From Pseudomonadota bacterium (GTDB lineage Bacteria > Desulfobacterota > Desulfobulbia > Desulfobulbales > Desulfocapsaceae): 64,000 nt of DNA. Below the pieces are notes generated by a model, which was not told the DNA's origin, ran no database searches, and saw only the letters and a list, made by a program, of their open reading frames with translations. This document shows, piece after piece, positions 63,977-64,000 of the stretch. Every line of letters starts with the position of its first letter. The first letter of the stretch is position 1. The stretch covers positions 124,001-188,000 of the forward strand of contig JAEYNP010000013.1 of the NCBI GenBank assembly GCA_023412495.1, written 5' to 3'. Made by a program: the position numbers and the translations under genes.

Positions 63977-64000
63977 AGAACGGCTGTCAACGATCAGCTT

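Overview
The window is about 60% GC chromosomal DNA from a Gram-negative bacterium. It carries an outer-membrane phosphate-selective-type porin, a lipoprotein and a PEP-CTERM protein. It is rich in sigma-54 (RpoN) regulation: two NtrC-type activators and three -24/-12 promoters. It has a single-chain molybdenum aldehyde oxidoreductase of the Desulfovibrio type, and one gene reads an in-frame UGA as selenocysteine. Together these suggest Desulfobacterota (the former Deltaproteobacteria), but no rRNA or other phylogenetic marker is present, so this is an inference. No rRNA, tRNA, CRISPR array, intact IS transposase or prophage was recognised.

Layout. 1-6570: a partial unknown gene, an M15-type peptidase, a cupin, a DsrE-family gene broken by an amber codon, a rhomboid protease, an AidB-like acyl-CoA dehydrogenase and a GAP-family membrane protein. 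6570-14400: two alpha/beta hydrolases, an AT-rich gene-free stretch, a small membrane protein, a patatin, an MscS channel with a BON domain and a DUF1772-like protein. 14500-18064: a cupin convergent with a biotin operon (birA-bioY-bioM-bioN) that has a clear BirA operator in front of it.

18483-34542 is the most coherent block. It holds a dCache/PAS histidine kinase, a sigma-54 response regulator, a branched-chain-amino-acid-type ABC importer (binding protein, livH, livM, livG, livF), a MOP-type aldehyde oxidoreductase, a TusE-like sulfur carrier, a cysteine desulfurase and an NAD aldehyde dehydrogenase. The kinase sensor domain carries every residue of the known amino-acid-binding dCache motif at the right spacing. 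Sigma-54 promoters precede both the binding-protein gene and the oxidoreductase gene, and a paired palindrome resembling an enhancer lies upstream of the first. I infer an amino-acid-sensing regulon that imports an amino acid and oxidises the derived aldehyde, with its own cofactor-sulfuration genes.

34783-50727: a PEP-synthase-like protein with receiver-like N-terminal domains, a phospholipase-D-like gene with a UGA in its leader, a porin, an operon (nucleotide-transporter-like protein, Tat-type aldo/keto reductase, TPR protein), a methyltransferase, glutamate dehydrogenase, a diguanylate cyclase and AzlCD amino-acid export. 51074-60107: a stress-type coiled-coil protein, a PEP-CTERM protein, CapA, a peroxiredoxin-like selenoprotein, ModF, a large glycosyltransferase, a small possible regulator and an Asp/Glu racemase. 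60484-63976: a kinase-lipoprotein-activator operon laid out like qseE-qseG-qseF, behind its own sigma-54 promoter.

A dispersed intergenic repeat of about 110 bp (called R1 here), made of three consecutive hairpins, occurs about ten times. Several copies sit exactly on the 3' end of a gene and supply its stop codon. Two copies are themselves interrupted by different small palindromic elements.
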